Shown one piece after another: positions 1-8,693 of a stretch of DNA of 56,217 nucleotides (position 1 is the stretch's first letter; every line of letters starts with the position of its first letter). The notes beneath the pieces were generated by a model. It was not told the origin of the DNA. It made no database searches and saw only the letters and a program-made list of their open reading frames with translations. Origin of the DNA: an uncultured Mycoplasmatota bacterium (lineage in GTDB: Bacteria > Bacillota_I > Bacilli_A > RF39 > UBA660); assembly GCA_900552335.1 (NCBI GenBank), contig URZL01000005.1:1-56217 (forward strand), written 5' to 3'. The position numbers and the translations under genes are program-made.

Positions 1-1010
1 CTTGTTCCTGATACATTTGTTCCATCACCAGTTAAAGCATATAAAGTTCCATTTTGTTTATATACTACACTTGGTGTTGTACTACTTGTTTCATACCATG
101 TATTTGCTTCTATTGTTGTTACATTACTTTCTGTACAACTTTTTGGTATTGTTTCTGTTCCACATGTTGAAACAATGGTATTTCCTACTACTTCTGCTTC
201 TACACTTGATTTCAAATAATATTGGAATCCTTCTTGTTTATCATACCCTATTTGAATTACTCTACTTGTTGCGTATTCATATTCTCCTGGTGTTTCACTT
301 ATTTGCTTTATTTCGGGATTATTCATTTCTTTGGTTGTTATCTTTTCTTTGATTGTTTCACTTTTTAATCCACTTTTATTTTCTACTATTACTTCGATTT
401 CATATTCTTTATTTTTCTCTAATCCTGTATAAACTTGATTATTACTTTCACTTATTGTTTCTTTTCCATTTATTTTATAGTAGTATTTTACAATCATTCC
501 ATCTGGTTCTTCTGCATCTACTATTACTTTAATACTATTTGTCGTACTACTTAAACTGATTCCTTTTAAGATGGGATTTGTGATATCATTATCTGCTATA
601 CTTCCATCTAATACTTCGTTTCTTTTTTCATCTCTGATACAGGTATACTTGTCATCTGATACTACTAACTCTCTTGTATCCTTCAATATCTTATATGTTC
701 CCATTTTTGGTAACTCACCTTTTAGGTTTAATTTACTAATTGGTTCATAGACAGTTCCATCTACTTCTTCTCTTTCTGTTCTGTTACTTCCAAATTCAAA
801 GATGACATTTTCTGCTTTACTTCCTTGTAACTCTTCATTTACTTCATATTGTTCATAGGAGTCATATATTTCATTACAGGTTACTTTAAAACTACTTTTC
901 CTACTATCTTCTATTACTCCTAATATCATTGGTACTGTTATTAATGTAATCACTGACAATATTACTATTACAGCTAATAATTCAATTAATGTAAATCCTT
1001 TATTTTTCAT
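1..1010 (-). CDS. Prepilin-like protein with fibronectin-like ectodomain, 3' end beyond window
   Basis: The reading frame is open from the ATG at 1010 to the window edge, so the C-terminus is missing. The start is fixed by GAGGAG about 7 nt upstream. Residues 1-30 are a type IV prepilin signal: MKNKGFTLIELLAVIVILS has the G/F cleavage site, the Glu at +5 and a hydrophobic helix. After about residue 35 the sequence differs from the other prepilins here and has scattered Cys. Around residues 145-220 the pattern of alternating hydrophobics with YTGLEKNKEYEIEV resembles a fibronectin type III strand order. The predicted product is a surface or pilus-associated pseudopilin. It shares its promoter and leader with the prepilins at 43-56 kb. 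The family call is firm and the ectodomain fold is tentative. Confidence 0.85.
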   Translation of the reverse strand, partial: MKNKGFTLIELLAVIVILSVITLITVPMILGVIEDSRKSSFKVTCNEIYDSYEQYEVNEELQGSKAENVIFEFGSNRTEREEVDGTVYEPISKLNLKGELPKMGTYKILKDTRELVVSDDKYTCIRDEKRNEVLDGSIADNDITNPILKGISLSSTTNSIKVIVDAEEPDGMIVKYYYKINGKETISESNNQVYTGLEKNKEYEIEVIVENKSGLKSETIKEKITTKEMNNPEIKQISETPGEYEYATSRVIQIGYDKQEGFQYYLKSSVEAEVVGNTIVSTCGTETIPKSCTESNVTTIEANTWYETSSTTPSVVYKQNGTLYALTGDGTNVSGT

Positions 1011-1113
1011 ATTTATACTCCTCACTTCTTTTAGTATTTCCTTTTTTAAATACTCTATACTTTATTATAGTTTGTTTTCACTGTAAACTAGAATATTACA
1101 TTTTATTTTTTAT

Positions 1114-1197
1114 AAAAAGGGATATATCCCCCCCCCGTTTACAAATAGTGTACATTATTTTTATGTGTACCTCCAACTTACAAACTATATTACTATT
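1114..1197 (-). promoter_or_regulatory. Prepilin leader: hairpin, nine-G tract, terminator-like stem
   Basis: Read on the minus strand, the leader holds the family block ATAGTAATATAGTTTG, then an imperfect hairpin (1137-1185). A run of nine G follows (1128-1136). Last comes GGGATATATCCC followed by five T, which looks like an intrinsic terminator. The ATG lies about 118 nt further downstream. The same order occurs before the prepilins at 44 and 46.8 kb. Confidence 0.7.
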
Positions 1198-1212
1198 CTT
1201 TATCTATTACTC

Positions 1213-1241
1213 ATTCTACACAAAAAAAGTACTTTTTTCAA
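1213..1241 (-). promoter_or_regulatory. Prepilin promoter
   Basis: The -35 is TTGAAA (1236-1241), the spacer is 17 bp and the -10 is TAGAAT (1213-1218). It overlaps the terminator of the upstream RNase J gene. The distance from the -10 to the leader hairpin is 28 bp, identical in all four prepilin leaders seen here. Confidence 0.7.
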
Positions 1242-1248
1242 GTACTTT
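1222..1248 (-). terminator. Intrinsic terminator after the RNase J-like gene
   Basis: AAGTACTT is repeated as an inverted pair around a short A-rich loop and followed by seven T, starting a few bases after the TAA stop. Confidence 0.75.
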
Positions 1249-1250
1249 CA

Positions 1251-2897
1251 TTAAACTTCTTGCATTACAATCAAAATCATCGGCTTGCATTCTGTCTCTT
1301 TATATAAATATTTTCCCAATCGATCACGAATACCTAATTTAACCTTGTTAAAATCAACGTATTTTGTATTTGTATTTTCTTCAATTACTTCAAGAGATAT
1401 TCTACTTGCCTCTTTAATTACCTCTAAATTGTCTTTTACATAAATAAAACCTCTTGTTAATATTTCAGGGCCAGCAATTACTTTTTTAGTTTGTTTATCA
1501 ATCGATACACTCACAATTACAATTCCATTATCCCCAAGCAATTCTCTATCCTTTAAGACAAGTTCTCCAACATCTCCACTAGCTTTTCCATCAATCAAAA
1601 TTTCATCAATTTTAATTTTGTCATCACTTTTAACCAACTTACCATTTTCAAAAGTAGTAACTTCTCCATTTAATCTCAAAATAATATGATCTTTTTTCAT
1701 TCCCATTTTTTCTGCCAACTTAGCATTTTCTACTTGATGACGATATTCACCAATAACAGGAAAATAATATTTTGGATTCATCAAGTTAATCATCATCATC
1801 AAATCTTCACTAGAAGCATGACTACCAAGATATTTTTTACTAGACAAAATTACCATGTTGGTACCGATTTTAGAAATATCATCAAATACCTTAGTAGCAC
1901 TTTTTTCCATACCATCATAAATTGGTGAAGCAAACACAACTGTATCTTCCTCTGATAGTTTTATAAATTTATCAAATCCTTTAATAATACGATTCATGTT
2001 AGAAAATGGTTTTTCTCTTTCATCAAAGATTAAAACAATAATTCCTTCATCGCTGACATGATGAATGTTTAAAATTCTGGATTTATCAAAATCAATGTAT
2101 CCATTATCAATAGATGTATTAATAATATTTTCAATTTTTTTACCGATAATAACAACATTTCTATCAGTATGCATAATTTGATTAAAAATTTCTTGCATAC
2201 GGTAAATTTGTGCTTGAAATAAGTTAAAAAGGATTCTTCCTTCATTTTTTGTCAATGTTTCTAAAATAATATGATCAATACGATTATTTGGTGTTGTAAA
2301 ACCCTTTTTTTCAGAATATAATGACTCACTCATTAAACAAAGAACACCTTGCTTACCAACATAAGCTAATTTTCCAATGTCCATCTTATATGGTTCTGGT
2401 ACTGTTTGATCAAATAAAAAATTACCAGTATATACAATAGCACCATCTGGTGTATTAATAACATACCCTACATTTCCCGGAACAGAATGGGTTAAAGAAA
2501 TAGGAAAGACAGATAAAGGACCAAAGTTAATTTTTTGATGAGGTTTAATAATGGTTAAGCACTTTGTATCTAACTTTTCTTCTTCTAATTCCGTTTTTAA
2601 CAAAGCACATGTAAATTCTGTACCATACACCTTAATATTAGGAATTTCTCTTACAATATCTGCAATAGCTCCCATTTGACTATCATGACCATGTGTAATA
2701 AAAAGGCCTTTTATCTTTTTCTTATTTTCTTTCAAATAGTCAAAATTTGGAATAATATAGTCAATTCCTAACATTCTATCATCCGCATATTTTAACCCAG
2801 CATCCAGTACAAAAATATTCTCATCGATGTTTACAACATACATATTTTTTCCGTTTTCATTTAGTCCACCTAAACTAAATATTTTTATTTTACTCAT
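1251..2897 (-). CDS. RNase J-family protein with degenerate active site (J2-like)
   Basis: The 548-aa protein has the full RNase J layout: metallo-beta-lactamase, beta-CASP and C-terminal domains. RNase J enzymes do 5'-3' exonuclease and endonuclease mRNA decay in Firmicutes. The zinc-binding motif HxHxDH reads HGHDSQ at residues 69-74. The later metal ligand in TGD is Asn159 (TGNF), and the HGEYR histidine is Ile382 (VIGEYR). His137 and His360 remain. About four of the seven usual metal ligands are therefore lost. That fits a catalytically weak RNase J2-type subunit partnering an active J1 encoded elsewhere. GAAAGGAG precedes the ATG. Family certain; J2 assignment is inference. Confidence 0.9.
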   Translation of the reverse strand: MSKIKIFSLGGLNENGKNMYVVNIDENIFVLDAGLKYADDRMLGIDYIIPNFDYLKENKKKIKGLFITHGHDSQMGAIADIVREIPNIKVYGTEFTCALLKTELEEEKLDTKCLTIIKPHQKINFGPLSVFPISLTHSVPGNVGYVINTPDGAIVYTGNFLFDQTVPEPYKMDIGKLAYVGKQGVLCLMSESLYSEKKGFTTPNNRIDHIILETLTKNEGRILFNLFQAQIYRMQEIFNQIMHTDRNVVIIGKKIENIINTSIDNGYIDFDKSRILNIHHVSDEGIIVLIFDEREKPFSNMNRIIKGFDKFIKLSEEDTVVFASPIYDGMEKSATKVFDDISKIGTNMVILSSKKYLGSHASSEDLMMMINLMNPKYYFPVIGEYRHQVENAKLAEKMGMKKDHIILRLNGEVTTFENGKLVKSDDKIKIDEILIDGKASGDVGELVLKDRELLGDNGIVIVSVSIDKQTKKVIAGPEILTRGFIYVKDNLEVIKEASRISLEVIEENTNTKYVDFNKVKLGIRDRLGKYLYKETECKPMILIVMQEV

Positions 2898-2919
2898 AAT
2901 TTCTCCTTTCTTTTCATGT

Positions 2920-2962
2920 AAAAAGACTAATTAATTATACCAAAAAATAATCAATTAGTCTA
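2920..2962 (-). terminator. Terminator of the zinc-ribbon gene, overlapping an extended -10
   Basis: AGACTAATTGATTAT pairs with ATTAATTAGTCT and is followed by five T. Its loop side contains TGGTATAAT (about 2934-2942), an extended -10 that could start RNase J transcription. Confidence 0.65.
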
Positions 2963-2966
2963 CTTT

Positions 2967-4040
2967 TTATTTTTTACTTATATTATAAATTTCATAGGTT
3001 TCATTTACGTAATCATATTCTACTTTTATATAATTAGAATAATCATATGTTTTTTCATCTGTTTGAATTTCTTGATCAACTAAATAAGTAATACATAATT
3101 TACCATTAGAGGAATAAGTAACTTGTCTTTCTTCTAAATCTATAACAGAAATAGAAGTAATATTTTCATTAATATTTCTTTTAAAACTATTATAACTACT
3201 TTTTAAAACGCTTTTGGAAGCTGTATTATAATGATCTTTTATCTCATCAAAAGTTCTTTTAGACAATATGGATGTATACCAATAATTTAATTCTTCTTTT
3301 GTCTTTAAAGCAAGAGTTTCACTTAATTCTTCTTCTAATTTCACATTAGAAATCGTATATACCCCATTGTTTTCAACATCTACATCGTCTTCTACTGTAA
3401 TGTCATTTATTACAATTTTAACATGATAAGTTCCTTTTATCATACTAGAAATAATGTAACTATCATAACTATCTTCTGTTTTTTTATAACTTGACATATC
3501 TATTCCATCTATTTCAAGTGTTGCTCCAGTAGGAAGTTTAAACTCAATATTTTCTACTATTTTGCCACTTATTACATCATAAGGTTGAAAAAAATTATTT
3601 GTTTTTATCATCTTAATATTAACCGAATTAGTTCCACTACTTGTTGTATAACGAATAGATACGATGACATAATTTTGATATTGTTTTATGCTTGTAACTT
3701 GGTAATCTTTTATGTCACCTATTACCTCCATTTTTTCACTCAATATAGATGCACTGACGAAGTCTCCTTCTTTTTGATTTAAATAAGTATATATTTTATC
3801 TACATCATTATTTGCAATTGCTTTAAAATAATTTAAAGCCTGATACTCTGGACTACGGAGATATTGAACAGTTCGACATCCAAAAAACAATAAGCATATT
3901 ATGATAATAAGGATTAAACTATATTTTTTTAACTTTTTTGTTTCCTCTTTCGTTAATTTTTTATGTTCTAATTTTGTTCCACATTCTGAGCAATAGCGAT
4001 CAAAAAATCCTTGTTTTTTCTTACATTTATTGCATATCAT
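2967..4040 (-). CDS. Zinc-ribbon single-pass membrane protein (TcaA/YvbJ-like)
   Basis: The 357-aa protein starts with a zinc ribbon (CNKCKKK...CSECG, residues 3-21). A basic stretch and one transmembrane helix (about residues 40-57) follow. The remaining 300 residues are an extracytoplasmic region with beta-rich and NTF2-like segments. This cytosolic ribbon, single helix, large ectodomain layout is that of TcaA/YvbJ-type proteins, some of which affect glycopeptide susceptibility and the envelope. AAGGAGG precedes the ATG. The family is judged by architecture only, so the function is uncertain. Confidence 0.6.
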   Translation of the reverse strand: MICNKCKKKQGFFDRYCSECGTKLEHKKLTKEETKKLKKYSLILIIIICLLFFGCRTVQYLRSPEYQALNYFKAIANNDVDKIYTYLNQKEGDFVSASILSEKMEVIGDIKDYQVTSIKQYQNYVIVSIRYTTSSGTNSVNIKMIKTNNFFQPYDVISGKIVENIEFKLPTGATLEIDGIDMSSYKKTEDSYDSYIISSMIKGTYHVKIVINDITVEDDVDVENNGVYTISNVKLEEELSETLALKTKEELNYWYTSILSKRTFDEIKDHYNTASKSVLKSSYNSFKRNINENITSISVIDLEERQVTYSSNGKLCITYLVDQEIQTDEKTYDYSNYIKVEYDYVNETYEIYNISKK

Positions 4041-4106
4041 AAAATCCTCCTTCCTGTTTTATTATAAGAATAATTTTTGAAATTATTGTGAAAAATAAAT
4101 AAAATT

Positions 4107-4901
4107 TTAAATTATTAGATAATCGATTTCAATTGGGTATATTTTGTTAAGTGGTCGTAATAAAATGGAAGAACTATTGGATATTTTTTTGGCACCACCA
4201 GTTATAATTAGAGTTACATCTTCTTTTTGAATAGTTCCTCTACTCAATTTTGGAAAAGGTGTAGAATATGGTCCAACTAATCCTCTATTTTTCTTATTTT
4301 CTTTTGCTAAAACTAATCCATTATGCATATGACCTGACAAAATATAATTTACTTTTAAAGGATAGTTTAAAATTTGAATTGGTGAGTGACATAATAAAAT
4401 ATTACACTTATTAGGAATGATTAATTTTTCTATTTGATCTATATTTTCTAATTTTGTTTTTTCTTTTGATTCAAAGTAAGTATAATTTGGATGATAACCA
4501 ATGAAGTTTAAAGAATCGAACAATAAATTTTTATTATCTAAAAAATAAATTTGATTCATTTTGTTTAAAGAATGAAAGAATTTTGAAGTATCTGCATATT
4601 TACTTTTGTGAAAACGAATGGTTACTTCATCATGATTACCATAAGATAGAATCAATGGTGCAATGAAAGATAATTCCTTGAAAAAATCTATTAATTTACT
4701 TATTTCTTCTGTTTTTAAAACACTAGCGTCATCTATAATATCACCAGGAATACATATATAATCTGGTTTATTTTTTTGAATGTTTTGAATAATATCATCC
4801 AATATTTGTAAAGGATAATTTTTAGAATAATGGATATCTGCAAATATTGCAATTGTCTTATTATAGTTACTACTTCTATTGTGAAAATGTTCTTGTACCA
4901 T
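4107..4901 (-). CDS. Calcineurin-like metallophosphoesterase (YkuE-like)
   Basis: The protein carries the metallophosphoesterase motifs in order: DIH, GDIID, GNHD, CHSP and GHMHNG. These bind two metals for phosphoester hydrolysis. The ATG at 4901 sits 6-8 nt after AGGAGG. A TTG further upstream overlaps that ribosome binding site and is unlikely. There is no clear export signal. It is probably transcribed upstream-to-downstream with the zinc-ribbon gene at 4040. Substrate unknown; family confident. Confidence 0.85.
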   Translation of the reverse strand: MVQEHFHNRSSNYNKTIAIFADIHYSKNYPLQILDDIIQNIQKNKPDYICIPGDIIDDASVLKTEEISKLIDFFKELSFIAPLILSYGNHDEVTIRFHKSKYADTSKFFHSLNKMNQIYFLDNKNLLFDSLNFIGYHPNYTYFESKEKTKLENIDQIEKLIIPNKCNILLCHSPIQILNYPLKVNYILSGHMHNGLVLAKENKKNRGLVGPYSTPFPKLSRGTIQKEDVTLIITGGAKKISNSSSILLRPLNKIYPIEIDYLII

Positions 4902-4913
4902 ATAGCCTCCTAA

Positions 4914-4941
4914 CAAAAATAATCAACAGTAGTTGATTATT
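4914..4941 (-). terminator. Terminator after the coiled-coil gene pair
   Basis: AATAATCAA and TTGATTATT form a stem with a short loop, followed by a T run. It overlaps the stop of the 4937 gene. Confidence 0.7.
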
Positions 4942-5587
4942 CTTCATTGAATTTTTCCATTCCACTAGTAAAATTGGAAACCAATTCATTAAATCTTTTT
5001 AAATTTTGTTCTAATTCCTTTTGATCTTGTTCATATTTGATACGATCTTGTTGTAAATTATTTTTTTCCATTTCTAGTTTTTCTTTTTCTATTTTAATTT
5101 TTGCTTCTTTATTAGCAATAAATTCTTCTTGTTGTCTTTTTTCTTCTTTTTTTTGGTCCATAAATTTCTTTTTTTCTTTTTCAAAAGTTAATTTATCTTC
5201 CTCAAAAGATTGTTGTTGTTCTTTTAATTCTTTTTGGAATTCTTCTAATTCTTGTTTCTTTTTGCCATATTTTTCTTTTAATTCATCACGATAAGCAGTT
5301 ATTCTTTCAACTTCTAATTTTGTTTTTTCTTCATGATCTTTTCGTTGCTTTTTTAACGCTTCTGCTTGTTGTAATAATTTATCTTTCATAGCAACACTTT
5401 TATTAAATATTTCAGTTGCTGCTTTTACATTTTCATTGGCAATCTCGAAAAAATTTTTTATGCTAGATTCGTTTTTTACCTCTTGATCTTCTCCTTCAAC
5501 TAAATCATTGAAAGATTCATCAATATCAAAATGAGGCTTTTCTTCCAAATCTAAATCATCCAAATTATTTTCTAGCAAGTCGTTCAT
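4937..5587 (-). CDS. Coiled-coil protein, paralogue of its neighbour
   Basis: The 216-aa protein has an acidic N-terminus (about residues 1-40). From about residue 55 it is an almost unbroken Lys/Glu/Gln-rich heptad region. Its end, RFNELVSNFTSGMEKF, resembles the end of the neighbouring protein (RFKELVTQFNSGFG), so the two are paralogues. Its ATG overlaps the stop of the upstream gene by one base (TAATG), indicating translational coupling. It has no signal peptide or membrane helix. A structural or scaffold role, perhaps as a hetero-oligomer with its partner, is inference. Confidence 0.6.
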   Translation of the reverse strand: MNDLLENNLDDLDLEEKPHFDIDESFNDLVEGEDQEVKNESSIKNFFEIANENVKAATEIFNKSVAMKDKLLQQAEALKKQRKDHEEKTKLEVERITAYRDELKEKYGKKKQELEEFQKELKEQQQSFEEDKLTFEKEKKKFMDQKKEEKRQQEEFIANKEAKIKIEKEKLEMEKNNLQQDRIKYEQDQKELEQNLKRFNELVSNFTSGMEKFNEE

Positions 5588-6522
5588 TATTCTTTACCAG
5601 GTAATTGTCCAAAACCAGAATTAAATTGCGTTACTAATTCTTTGAAACGAGCACAACTTTGAGATAAATTCTTGCTTTCTTGTTCTAATTTCTTTTGTTC
5701 ATTGTCTTTATATTTTTCAAATTTTTCTTTTTCTTTTTCTAAAGTATCTTTTTGATGAGCAATTGATTTATATTCTATTTGTTTTTCATCTTCAAAAGCT
5801 TTTCTTTCAGACGCAATTTGATCATTCTCTACTTTAATTTTGCTATATTCAGCTTCTTTTTCTTTTTTGAATTCTTCTTTTTTATCTTCTATTCTTTGTT
5901 TTTCAGTACTTATTTTCTGTTCTTCTAACTCTTTATATTTTTCAAATTGTTGTTTTTCTTCTTCTAAAGTTGTACGTGCTAATTGAATTCCTTGATCAGC
6001 TAAAGCCATTTCTGATTTGGTTGCTTCTACTTCTGCATTAAATTCTTTTTCTTCATTTTGAAGGCGAATTTTTTGTGTTCTTTCGTACTCATCTAGGCGT
6101 TCTTTTTCTTGACGAAGCATTTCTTTTTGTGTATCACAATATTTTTCAAATTCAGATTTATCTTTTTCTAATTTTTGTTTTTCTTCATTTAAAGAAGCTT
6201 CATTTAAATTTACTTTTTTCTTTTGTTCAATTAAAGTTGAAATAAAATTATTTGCTCCTGCAACATCATTATAAAGACTAGAGAACATACTATCAAATCC
6301 AGATGAAGAATTACTCTCTGTTGTTGGTTCTTCCATAGATGTCATCTCTGGCATAATATGTGTCGTTTTTTCCTCTTTTTCTTTTACAGCTGGTTCTGAA
6401 TCTACCATTGATTTTGTTTCTACAACTGGAGTTTCAGCTGCTAATTTATCTTCAATTTCTTTTATTTGTGCTGCTATTTCGTCGTTAAAAACGTTTCCAT
6501 TTACATTATTTTCTCTTTCCAT
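5587..6522 (-). CDS. Coiled-coil protein, first of a coupled pair
   Basis: The protein of about 311 aa has a Glu/Pro/Thr-rich disordered N-terminal third. About 200 residues of charged coiled coil follow, with recurring EKQKLEKDKSEFEKY-like units. The ATG at 6522 follows AAAGAGGAG. A GTG-like upstream extension lacks a ribosome binding site. The stop overlaps the start of the paralogous gene downstream. Translated BLAST-type matches to filament or SMC-like proteins would be compositional only. Function unknown. Confidence 0.6.
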   Translation of the reverse strand: MERENNVNGNVFNDEIAAQIKEIEDKLAAETPVVETKSMVDSEPAVKEKEEKTTHIMPEMTSMEEPTTESNSSSGFDSMFSSLYNDVAGANNFISTLIEQKKKVNLNEASLNEEKQKLEKDKSEFEKYCDTQKEMLRQEKERLDEYERTQKIRLQNEEKEFNAEVEATKSEMALADQGIQLARTTLEEEKQQFEKYKELEEQKISTEKQRIEDKKEEFKKEKEAEYSKIKVENDQIASERKAFEDEKQIEYKSIAHQKDTLEKEKEKFEKYKDNEQKKLEQESKNLSQSCARFKELVTQFNSGFGQLPGKE

Positions 6523-6625
6523 ATTAACACTCCTCTTTATTCTTTTATGATATAGCATTCCAATATCATAACCATTATATCATATTTTTTTTAAATTTCT
6601 ACTATTTTTATGTATTTTTTACATT

Positions 6626-6970
6626 TTATCCTTCTACTAAGCGATTGATAAAAGAAAAAGTTGCTTCTACTGTATTTTTTAAAATTATACTAAAATTGTC
6701 GGATAAATAAAGTCCTGCTTTTGAAAGATTAGTAGAATAATTGATTTCTTCCTCTGATAGATAATCTTTTAAATCGACCATATTACCGTTTGCTACATCT
6801 TGTTCAAATTGTGCTATTTTATCTTCTGTTAAAACTACCCTTTTATGAAGCTCATATTCGTAGTAACCACTCATCCCTGCAATATGTAATGTTAAAAAAG
6901 TAAAAAAGAATGCTAAAAAAATTTTAGAAAAAATTTTAGACCAAATACTTTTCTTTTTTTTCTCTTCCAT
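6626..6970 (-). CDS. Small single-pass membrane protein linked to SpoIIP-like amidase
   Basis: The 114-aa protein has a basic N-terminus and one transmembrane helix at about residues 14-34. An exported segment of about 80 residues follows. The ATG lies one base after the TAA of the SpoIIP-like gene, so the two are almost certainly co-translated. I recognise no domain. A role as partner or regulator of the cell-wall hydrolase is suggested only by position. Confidence 0.55.
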   Translation of the reverse strand: MEEKKKKSIWSKIFSKIFLAFFFTFLTLHIAGMSGYYEYELHKRVVLTEDKIAQFEQDVANGNMVDLKDYLSEEEINYSTNLSKAGLYLSDNFSIILKNTVEATFSFINRLVEG

Positions 6971-6971
6971 A

Positions 6972-7946
6972 TTATCCGATGTACTCCTTAATGATTTCTG
7001 ACAAAATATCTAAGGTATTTATTACCTCTTCCATCGTATTTTGATAACCACCACATTCAATTAAAATAGCCTTTTCACTTAAATCTTGGTTATAGATTCC
7101 ATTTACATTTGCGCCGCTTTTCGTAATAATTCCTCTTGTCAAACTAGGATATTTTTTTTGAATCATTTGATTTAATGTGCTGGCAAGTTCTAAATTTTTT
7201 TCATAATTTTCATGTTCCATACCAACAACAAAAAGGATTTTTGCGTAGTTTTTATTATTTAAAACCGTAGTAGAGGCCGAGGAAGGAATCGCATCTCTAT
7301 GTAAATCGATTATAAGTGACAAATCAGGATACTTTTTAATGGTTTCTTCTGCATAAAATCGACTGGCTTTATAACTTTCGTAATAATTCCAACCATTTAA
7401 ATTTAAAAATTCTGTGATATTGGCTGTCTCAATCATAGTTGAAATACCAATTTTGTTTAGTTTTTCTTTTAGTAAGTAAGAAGCCATTAGTACATTAGGA
7501 GTAATATTATGTTCTTGATAATTACTGTTATCATAACTTTCTAATTGGTGTGTATTGTAAATGTATACTTTTGGATTATTGATGTTTGTTGGATTAGGAT
7601 CATATACATATTCTGATTCATTACCAATTTGTTCATCCTCAAATGTTCCAGGATCATTCATTACTAAATTATATCCGAAAGCCGTTTCTAGCATACTAGT
7701 TGGGGAAGAAATATCTACATGAAACACTTGCTTAAAAAGATTAGAAATAGAAAATTGATTCTGATATTTTAAATGATAATTCGTATCTTGTAACATATAA
7801 TTTAAAAATTCTTGATTGGAATTTGCTAACTTAAAATGATATAAAATATTTGTAAAAAAATAATAGAAAAAAAATGTTAAAATGAAGAAAAAGGATATTT
7901 TAAACAAACTAATTTTTCTTTTCTTCTTTGCTTTAAATTTTTTCAT
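6972..7946 (-). CDS. SpoIIP-like N-acetylmuramoyl-L-alanine amidase
   Basis: A transmembrane helix lies at about residues 13-33. The C-terminal 190 residues follow the SpoIIP amidase/endopeptidase pattern: IYNTHQLESY (usual HTH.ESY), LIIDLHRDA and ECGGYQNT, which supply the zinc and catalytic residues. SpoIIP degrades peptidoglycan during engulfment in spore formers. Relatives in non-sporulating Bacilli are thought to act in division or wall turnover. The ATG at 7946 follows GGGTGA; a GTG at 7955 is possible. It is followed immediately by the 114-aa membrane protein. No SpoIID partner is visible here. Confidence 0.75.
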   Translation of the reverse strand: MKKFKAKKKRKISLFKISFFFILTFFFYYFFTNILYHFKLANSNQEFLNYMLQDTNYHLKYQNQFSISNLFKQVFHVDISSPTSMLETAFGYNLVMNDPGTFEDEQIGNESEYVYDPNPTNINNPKVYIYNTHQLESYDNSNYQEHNITPNVLMASYLLKEKLNKIGISTMIETANITEFLNLNGWNYYESYKASRFYAEETIKKYPDLSLIIDLHRDAIPSSASTTVLNNKNYAKILFVVGMEHENYEKNLELASTLNQMIQKKYPSLTRGIITKSGANVNGIYNQDLSEKAILIECGGYQNTMEEVINTLDILSEIIKEYIG

Positions 7947-7993
7947 TTTTATCACCCATTACAGTATATAAAAAAAATCTTACATAAAATGTC

Positions 7994-8018
7994 AAAAAAA
8001 GCACAAAATGTGCTTTTT
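7994..8018 (-). terminator. Terminator after yqeY
   Basis: AAAGCAC and GTGCTTT pair around a short loop and are followed by a T run, at the yqeY stop codon. Confidence 0.75.
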
Positions 8019-8460
8019 ATAAATTTGTTAATTTTTCCTTGATTGTTTTGCTTACAAAAGACATATCCGCTCTACCTTTTAATTTTGGCGTAACATATCC
8101 CATTAGTTTTCCCATATCTGAAGGAGCAGATGGTTTTGTTGCTTCAAAAGCTTCTTCAATTACTTTAAATACCTCTTCTTCACTTAATTGTTCTGGCATA
8201 TAAGTATTTAAAATATCAATTTCTTCTTGTGTTTTATCTATTAAATCTTTTCGGTTTCCTTTTTCAAATTCTACAATGGATTCTTTTCTTGTTTTAATTT
8301 GCTTTGCAATTACTGAAATTACTTCTTCATCTGTTAAAGGTCTTTTTAAATTTAATTCTTCCATTTGAATAGCGCCTTTTACCATACGAATAACAGATAA
8401 TTTTGTTTTTTCTTGTTGTTTCATTGCTTCTTTTAAGTCATTTAATATTTTCTCTCTCAT
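8017..8460 (-). CDS. yqeY: GatB/YqeY domain protein
   Basis: The 147-aa protein is a full-length YqeY: LKEAMKQQEKTKLSVIRM at the start, then EEVISVIAKQIKTRKESI, and the YMPEQLSEEE segment. The family is related to the tail domain of GatB and is thought to contact tRNA, but its role is unsettled. It lies directly downstream of rpsU, as in Bacillus (rpsU-yqeY). A terminator separates the two, and AAGGAGG precedes its ATG. Confidence 0.9.
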   Translation of the reverse strand: MREKILNDLKEAMKQQEKTKLSVIRMVKGAIQMEELNLKRPLTDEEVISVIAKQIKTRKESIVEFEKGNRKDLIDKTQEEIDILNTYMPEQLSEEEVFKVIEEAFEATKPSAPSDMGKLMGYVTPKLKGRADMSFVSKTIKEKLTNL

Positions 8461-8480
8461 TTTAGTCCTCCTTAATATAC

Positions 8481-8500
8481 AAAAAGAGCAAACTGCTCTT
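8481..8500 (-). terminator. Attenuating terminator between rpsU and yqeY
   Basis: AAGAGCA and TGCTCTT form a tight stem followed by five T, starting at the rpsU stop. It probably reduces yqeY expression relative to rpsU. Confidence 0.75.
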
Positions 8501-8693
8501 AGTAATTATTACGATTATTTTTTCTGCTATTTTTTATAGCTTCTTTTTTTGCTAATCTTCTTTTAACTCCTGGTTTTAAATAACCTTCTTGTCTTTCACG
8601 TACTTTTTTGGAGAAACCATCTTTCGCATTTTTTTGTTTCAATGTTCTTAAGGCACCATCTACATTTCCGTTTTTAACCATTACTGTAGCCAT
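8499..8693 (-). CDS. rpsU: Ribosomal protein bS21
   Basis: The 64-aa basic protein has the S21 pattern: VKNGNVDGALRTLKQ near the start and GYLKPGVKRRLAKKEAIK toward the end. S21 binds the 30S platform and helps mRNA engagement. The ATG at 8693 follows GGGAGGGA; an upstream in-frame start would overlap that site. It is paired with yqeY as in other Firmicutes. Confidence 0.95.
   Translation of the reverse strand: MATVMVKNGNVDGALRTLKQKNAKDGFSKKVRERQEGYLKPGVKRRLAKKEAIKNSRKNNRNNY

Noticed and set aside
1114..1197. Prepilin leader as a c-di-GMP riboswitch
   Set aside because: Neither c-di-GMP-I nor c-di-GMP-II conserved cores could be found; the only conserved parts are the stem, G tract and terminator.
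5037..5294. Plus-strand frame antisense to the coiled-coil gene
   Set aside because: It is a low-complexity shadow of the Lys/Glu-rich coding strand with no ribosome binding site. Other antisense frames within uvrA, eno, pheT and the prepilins were rejected for the same reason.
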